Assembly: GCA_017405115.1 (NCBI GenBank)
Contig: JAFRBA010000174.1
Coordinates: 11,256 to 75,255 of the forward strand
DNA: 64,000 bases
DNA from: Kiritimatiellia bacterium
Lineage (GTDB): Bacteria; Verrucomicrobiota; Kiritimatiellia; RFP12; UBA1067
Direction of reading: 5' to 3'
In this document: positions 60,301 through 64,000 of the stretch, piece by piece
How positions within the stretch are numbered: the first letter of the stretch is position 1
Layout: each line of letters begins with the position of its first letter
The notes under the pieces: generated by a model
Told to the model about the DNA's origin: nothing
What the model saw: the letters and a program-made list of their open reading frames with translations, nothing else
Database searches by the model: none
Translations under genes and position numbers: made by a program

Positions 60301-63300
60301 CAAGACGTTCCGTGCGATAGCCGAGTTTCATCAAATGGTCGGCGTTGTCGCGCATCCGCTGGAGGAAATCGTCCCACGTTTCGCCGACGTTTGACTTGAG
60401 CGTGGCGAGCGCCAACCGCCACATCTCGTCCGTAGCCCACGATGGGCGCATGTACTGCGAGTTCGTGTCCCACGGGAACGCATTCGCATCCGCGAGCGTG
60501 TAGTCACAGTCAATATAAACCAACCTGCCAGACGGCTTGTAGAAGAAGTCCACCTTGCGTTTCTCGCCCGCTTTGAGCACGCTGGCCGGATAAGTATCTG
60601 AAACGCCCATCAGTTCAACCGTATCAGTCCAGGCGTCTGATTCGCTTAGGCGAACCAACGTGTTCACATTGGGCTTGAGGATAAGGTATGGTGCATCCAT
60701 CGCGGCGTCACCAGAATTACCATATTCAATAGAACCGACATATACACGCCCTTGGCGCATGCTCTGCAACACGTTCACCTTGCACCACCACTTCGCGCCG
60801 ACACGGCTCTCTGTGAGCGTGAGCAGCACGGCGGATGCCTCGTCCGCTCCCTTCTTGACGCGAAGAGTCCAGTCACCTGCCTCACACCCGGTCACGTTGA
60901 ACGTGGCGAGCGCGGAAACTCCGCTTTCAACCTTAAGGTCGCCTGCTTCAACGCGCTTCCCGCCGCGCTCTATCCAGCAGACAAGCGAATCGTTGAATCC
61001 GTTGCCGAAGAACGGCACCGAGACCACTCCCGAATTGGCGGCAGACTTCTTGCCCGTATCCAGCAGGAAGAAACCACCCACTTCAAGCGACAGCTGCGCG
61101 GCGACATCGCCCTCACCGTCGTTGCGCACCGTCACGCGCGGCTCGCTTTCTGCGGGAACCTGCAAAAGCAATGTGTCATCCGCGATCTTCACAGCCGTGC
61201 GGATTGCATTGTCCTTCGCCGCGATGGAACCGTTGCCCAGCCAGGCGTCGAGCTCACCATCGCCGCGAATCACGAGAACACCGCCCTGCGTAGCGACGGT
61301 ACCATCAAGTGCAAATCCGTAGTCTGAATCACCCGGTAGGGCGGTTTCGATGAAACCGCCGTCCGTCGGCACGGCCAACGTCGGCACGATCAGAGTGGAC
61401 ACCGCCGCGCCGACATTGTTCTCCACCTTCATCGCCTCGAAGATGTCCTGGTACTTGTTCGCAGTCACGCGCACCTGAACAGCACCCTCTGGAGCGGCTG
61501 GAACAGTGACGGCAGCGCGGAAGTTCGCCGTCGCCCCAGGCTTGATTTCCGCCTGTGTCGTGATTGTTCCCATCGCAAAGACCTGCCCGTTTGCGGCGAC
61601 GATCTCGATCTCATCGCGCCACATTCCCGCAGCGGTCTCTTCGCCAACGTTCTGCACTGTCCACGAAACCTCGAATTTCTCGCCAACGGTCAGCGAAGCC
61701 GGTGCTGTCACGGCTGTCACGGTCAAGTCGGCGGATGGAATGTTCCCGTCGCCCGGCACTTCAAAGATGCCAATATCTGGCACAGCACCGTTCGCCGCCA
61801 GAGTTCCTGTCGGGCGCACCGCATCCACGTTCATGCGCGGCGAACCGTAGTAGTCCTTCTCTGGCGCAACCGATCCATCGCCCGCATCCACGCACGGCGA
61901 ATTCGCCATGATGCGGAAGTTGCCGTTAGCGGGATTGATAAAGAGCGGATCGGCATAAAAATTACCATCCTTGCCAACCTTCGCCGCCGCATGGTCGCCA
62001 GTCCCTTCTGGATTCCAGAAACAACAATTCGAGAACTTGCTTGCCAGCGTCGAAGAATAGAACTTGGTGTCAATGATGTCCTGTGCTATATCAGAGAAGA
62101 TACAGTTCGCAAACGTACCGTACCCCCATCTGACAGCTGTTGTCAGCGAATAGAACACGCAGTTGATGAATGTCGATTTTCCGCTTTGGGGCGCTACTCC
62201 CATGGAGGCATCGGTGAATACAGAATTTTCTGCAATAAAGGTACCGCCCGCACCTCTCATGCAGTCGTACTGGCAATGCGCGACAGTAGAGTTCTTGAAC
62301 CGCATGGTTCCTGCACACGGATACAACGCACCTTGATTGTTCACCGCGCTGCAATACAACACCTTGGCATATTCTATATTCGCCGTTCCATTGTTTTTAA
62401 TCTGATGCCAATCGCCAGCGGCTGGATCTGTCTTGCCGTCTCCGTTCGTGTCGCCGCCGTTGGCATCGTCCTTGATAGACGTGAAGACGATGGGCAACGC
62501 GCGCGTACCCTGCGCATTCAACGCACCGCCGTTGTTGACGGTGAGTGATTTTCCATCGGCAAACTTGACGATGACGCCGGGTTCGATAGTGAGCGTCACT
62601 CCACTATTGACAGTCAGATTGTCTCTTATGACATATAAATCACCGACATCCCATGTCGCACTTGATGAAAGAGCGCCGCTAACGTAATTCGTCCGCGTTG
62701 GTCGGACATCCCAACGAGCATAGAGCGAGACTGCGGAATCGGGAACGATGTTCGTCGCCGCGACCGTCTCCAAGAACATTTCATCCGCAAACCAACCTGC
62801 GAACTCGAATCCGATGCGTTTCTCCGGCACGAGGAGAGTGCCATATTCCTCACCAGTCGCGTACTTGATCGTCGCGAGATCGTTGCCGTCCGAAACAAAC
62901 GACACATCTGTAGATCTAACGACATTGAAAGAATATGAAAAGAAATTATTGTCCTCATCTGTCTCCGCAACGGCGTTTCCGGCGTCAAGCGTCAGATCAA
63001 GCCGATGCGACCCTATTTCGACACCGTCCATCCTAACCGTACGCAGAACCGTCGACCCAATCTGGTACGAGGCGATTTCGTCCCTGCCGTTCCAGATGGA
63101 ATCCTCATCCATCAGAGGCCCGCCGCGGACGACATTGATTTCGTTGGTGAATGCCGTTACAATGTTTTCATCGACCCATGCATCCTTGAATACATAACGG
63201 ACATATATCGGGGTGCCGTCAAGGAACACGTTCTGTGCAGTATTGCCGTCAGGCGCGTCGCACAAGATGAGAGAGCCCCCAATTCCTGCAGACTCGGCAG

Positions 63301-64000
63301 GAACGAGGTCATACGGCGCATCGGCGTCAGGGGGATACTCACTTCCCCACTTGATCGTCCAGCCATTCCACTTTTCGGGTAAACCATCCCCGTCGCCATT
63401 CCAGCCAGTCCCTCCGTCGGCGACATATACGACCATTGCACCAGGCGCGTTTTTGAACACATTGGATCCAAGTGTTGGCGGTCTTAGTCCATGGAAATAG
63501 ATATACCTCAACTCGGAACATCCTGAAAACGCATTATTTCCGAACGTCCCCATTGCCGTACCAACATTGAGCGAGCGCAATCTGGTACAATTGGCAAATG
63601 CCTCTTGTCCAACGCTCGTCAGACCGTTGCCAAGCACGACGGACTTCAGCGTAGCGCAATTCTTGAACGCACTGTTGCCGATGCTCTTGACGTTGTCTGT
63701 AAGGTTGACGCTCTTCAGCCAAATGCATCCGGAGAACACACCTTCGCCAAGCGCCAGCTGCGCATCACCGTCGGCAAACACAAGCGATTTCAGACCCCTG
63801 CACTCTGCAAATGAGTAGTAGCCCAGACTTGTTAACCCACTTCCTATCGTGGCTGCCGACATCTTGACGCACCCCTGGAACGCCTGCCGCCCTATCGACG
63901 TCACGCTGTCCGGTATCGCGACGCTCGCAAGCGACGTGCACTTGTAGAAAGCATAGCCGCCTATCGTCTTCAGCGACGCGCCGAACGTCACGTTCGTCAG
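57341..64000 (-). CDS. RHS/YD-repeat polymorphic surface protein (5' end beyond the window)
   Basis: At least 2219 residues; the N-terminus lies outside. Numbering from the window edge: BspA-type LRR_5 repeats (to about 215), a CARDB-like segment, an InlB-type repeat, beta-helix block (about 450-740), CARDB (about 745-870), beta domains, then the RHS part: RTYGAAMFKRLKTGVFGYGW, many YD repeats and the RHS core ending RNRYYDAGMGRFMQMDPIGL. After DVLGYY a unique tail of about 130 residues follows, encoded by AT-richer DNA. The LRR/beta-helix/CARDB block is homologous to the giant protein. Four repeat elements are inserted in frame between 58050 and 58870. Such proteins form shells that carry a C-terminal toxin or effector; the tail here is not recognised. 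Confidence 0.9.
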   Translation of the reverse strand: MTNVTFGASLKTIGGYAFYKCTSLASVAIPDSVTSIGRQAFQGCVKMSAATIGSGLTSLGYYSFAECRGLKSLVFADGDAQLALGEGVFSGCIWLKSVNLTDNVKSIGNSAFKNCATLKSVVLGNGLTSVGQEAFANCTRLRSLNVGTAMGTFGNNAFSGCSELRYIYFHGLRPPTLGSNVFKNAPGAMVVYVADGGTGWNGDGDGLPEKWNGWTIKWGSEYPPDADAPYDLVPAESAGIGGSLILCDAPDGNTAQNVFLDGTPIYVRYVFKDAWVDENIVTAFTNEINVVRGGPLMDEDSIWNGRDEIASYQIGSTVLRTVRMDGVEIGSHRLDLTLDAGNAVAETDEDNNFFSYSFNVVRSTDVSFVSDGNDLATIKYATGEEYGTLLVPEKRIGFEFAGWFADEMFLETVAATNIVPDSAVSLYARWDVRPTRTNYVSGALSSSATWDVGDLYVIRDNLTVNSGVTLTIEPGVIVKFADGKSLTVNNGGALNAQGTRALPIVFTSIKDDANGGDTNGDGKTDPAAGDWHQIKNNGTANIEYAKVLYCSAVNNQGALYPCAGTMRFKNSTVAHCQYDCMRGAGGTFIAENSVFTDASMGVAPQSGKSTFINCVFYSLTTAVRWGYGTFANCIFSDIAQDIIDTKFYSSTLASKFSNCCFWNPEGTGDHAAAKVGKDGNFYADPLFINPANGNFRIMANSPCVDAGDGSVAPEKDYYGSPRMNVDAVRPTGTLAANGAVPDIGIFEVPGDGNIPSADLTVTAVTAPASLTVGEKFEVSWTVQNVGEETAAGMWRDEIEIVAANGQVFAMGTITTQAEIKPGATANFRAAVTVPAAPEGAVQVRVTANKYQDIFEAMKVENNVGAAVSTLIVPTLAVPTDGGFIETALPGDSDYGFALDGTVATQGGVLVIRGDGELDAWLGNGSIAAKDNAIRTAVKIADDTLLLQVPAESEPRVTVRNDGEGDVAAQLSLEVGGFFLLDTGKKSAANSGVVSVPFFGNGFNDSLVCWIERGGKRVEAGDLKVESGVSALATFNVTGCEAGDWTLRVKKGADEASAVLLTLTESRVGAKWWCKVNVLQSMRQGRVYVGSIEYGNSGDAAMDAPYLILKPNVNTLVRLSESDAWTDTVELMGVSDTYPASVLKAGEKRKVDFFYKPSGRLVYIDCDYTLADANAFPWDTNSQYMRPSWATDEMWRLALATLKSNVGETWDDFLQRMRDNADHLMKLGYRTERLDRLWQMVINEALGSDHAVQTLARGTDLARSGRGLGLSFSRTYGAAMFKRLKTGVFGYGWTDNYSTYAELVDSTTLAFHLPSGATYQFHKVNGKWTPEDARDKTILAETTSAYTLTYKSGTVQTVAKSNMRTSLIRDNQENELSFTYSGTQLQKVQHSDGQSLTFSYAGGKVASVSDDQGRTVTYGYTGDLLTSVTAFNGLVTRYVYHAADSTPLSRALTQIVYPDGTTKDYTYDDQGRVATTSVNGNQFTTEIVRGVCGSYSVIAPNGGVTEVTVGASGETLKTVNALGQVVHQKYTTDTQLESVIAPSGKRNKITYNTDGSPVASLSASGATTSFSYEPDFDNLASVTDAKGHAISYGYDDKGRGNSISYVDGSMSSLEYNEKGDVVKATNRRGETIEYEYDGEGNLTKKTWPNGRTFTLAYDAKGNVTNAADSVTGAVTMEYDAKERLTRIVYPKNRGFTYAYDSFGRMTERAMFGRAASPLAADIQRYSYDSLGRLSTVTDGDGNPYLTNSYDPTTGWLISQTYGNGTIVSNAYDILGRTIGIYHLKTSQTSQTSQTSQTLAFFEYAYDADGKCISQTTAEGTESYTYDADGQLTAVTYPDGTSETFTYDAVGNRITHTGTTGVSPVAYTVNNLNQYTQIDDTTLEYDLDGNMTRKGDTHYCYDTLNRLVAVTNEAENIRWSCEYDVFGNRVSVTDNGTTTERLFVQGSLPSVAAEYQGNALKKSHVLVGAVRIASLPTTNYQLSTTYYHSDLLGSARLLTDGTGATKGMRSFKVFGETRKFDGETTDAGYVGTLGVETDPTGLLFMRNRYYDAGMGRFMQMDPIGLRAGDVNVYRYCGNDGVMYSDVLGYYSETHCKEVRAIGYAGDTETIARHVAAPFTGGATLIPSPRGLIQSGIANFGRWMYCDDDYGFGHALVETIGSQIPIVSLVVSSYNISEGVTDAVNEEKIQDRNRLTPEQEAMSRAAQAEFANNGFYGLPGRF
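58050..58084. repeat. minisatellite TAGTTGG in the RHS gene
   Basis: GGTAGTTGA, then three TAGTTGG units. On the coding strand it gives LPTTNYQLSTTYY between the core and HSD. Confidence 0.8.
58411..58438. repeat. family 2 palindrome in the RHS gene
   Basis: CAACGGGCG-AGA-CGCCCGTTG then TCCCAGT. In reverse complement it equals 54822-54849 except for one base pair in the stem changed on both arms. It encodes TTGVSPVA. Confidence 0.85.
58614..58649. repeat. minisatellite GTTTGAGAR in the RHS gene
   Basis: Four 9-bp units, alternating GTTTGAGAA and GTTTGAGAG. The coding strand reads four TSQ triplets in a row. Confidence 0.9.
58844..58870. repeat. family 1 palindrome in the RHS gene
   Basis: GGCGGCCAG-AGGG-CTGGCCGCC then CTACC. 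Same layout and loop as 55201-55227; stem position 6 is C-G instead of T-A. It encodes GRAASPLAAD. Confidence 0.85.
61335..61360. repeat. family 1 palindrome in the RHS gene, opposite orientation
   Basis: GGTAG followed by GGCGGTTTC-GAT-GAAACCGCC. In reverse complement it has the same frame with a different distal stem. It encodes DGGFIETALPG within a linker. Confidence 0.8.

Noticed and set aside
1..64000. tRNA, rRNA, integrase, transposase or phage genes marking an island
   Set aside because: None was recognised on either strand by reading; a tRNAscan or HMM search could still find a divergent one.

Overview
The window is a high-GC bacterial chromosome segment. Inference from content: a PVC-group anaerobe, most like Kiritimatiellota/Lentisphaerota or Verrucomicrobiota from a gut- or rumen-type habitat. 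The grounds are many secreted glycoside-hydrolase-like and beta-helix proteins without any SusC/SusD pair, a Tat-type Gfo/Idh/MocA oxidoreductase beside a DUF1080 lipoprotein, a DUF1573 protein, very large BspA-LRR/CARDB/Calx-beta/RHS surface proteins, and short palindromic repeats inside genes. No rRNA, tRNA, CRISPR array, insertion sequence or phage gene was seen.

Layout. 1-505: gene-free, with an interspersed repeat and two striking nested hairpins. 506-3836 (minus): polyamine operon speA-speE-speB (arginine to agmatine to putrescine to spermidine). 3970-7539 (minus): ABC-2 type exporter plus a secreted barrel protein. 7697-9895 (plus): ComM/YifB AAA+ protein and a small unknown protein, divergent from the exporter across a four-half-site palindrome. 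9969-37183: a polysaccharide-utilisation region. Operon A (17220 to 9969, minus) is secreted GH-like protein, NagB, DUF1080, Gfo/Idh/MocA, M29-like protein, MFS importer. Operon B (20685 to 17376, minus) is a beta-helix protein plus a GH28-like protein. A GH20 hexosaminidase is divergent (plus). Operon C (35855 to 22543, minus) is an SGNH hydrolase, two giant paralogous GH42-like proteins, a beta-helix protein and a GH20/GH67-like protein. A XylR/AraC-type regulator (plus) is divergent from operon C. The three minus-strand operons share one conserved promoter-operator element, so this is a candidate regulon of about 13-14 genes for an amino-sugar- and uronate-containing glycan.

37272-64000 (minus) is a surface-protein region: a CDF cation exporter, a 4583-residue multidomain protein, a 702-residue protein with the same 398-residue C-terminal module, a DUF1573 protein, an AAA/DUF4143 ATPase, and an RHS/YD protein running off the window. 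Genes here carry in-frame palindromic and minisatellite insertions, and a relic shows that the ATPase/DUF1573 junction once existed in a second copy.

Starts were re-chosen where the longest open frame ran upstream of the ribosome-binding site or signal peptide. All functional names rest on motif recognition by eye; no database search was run.
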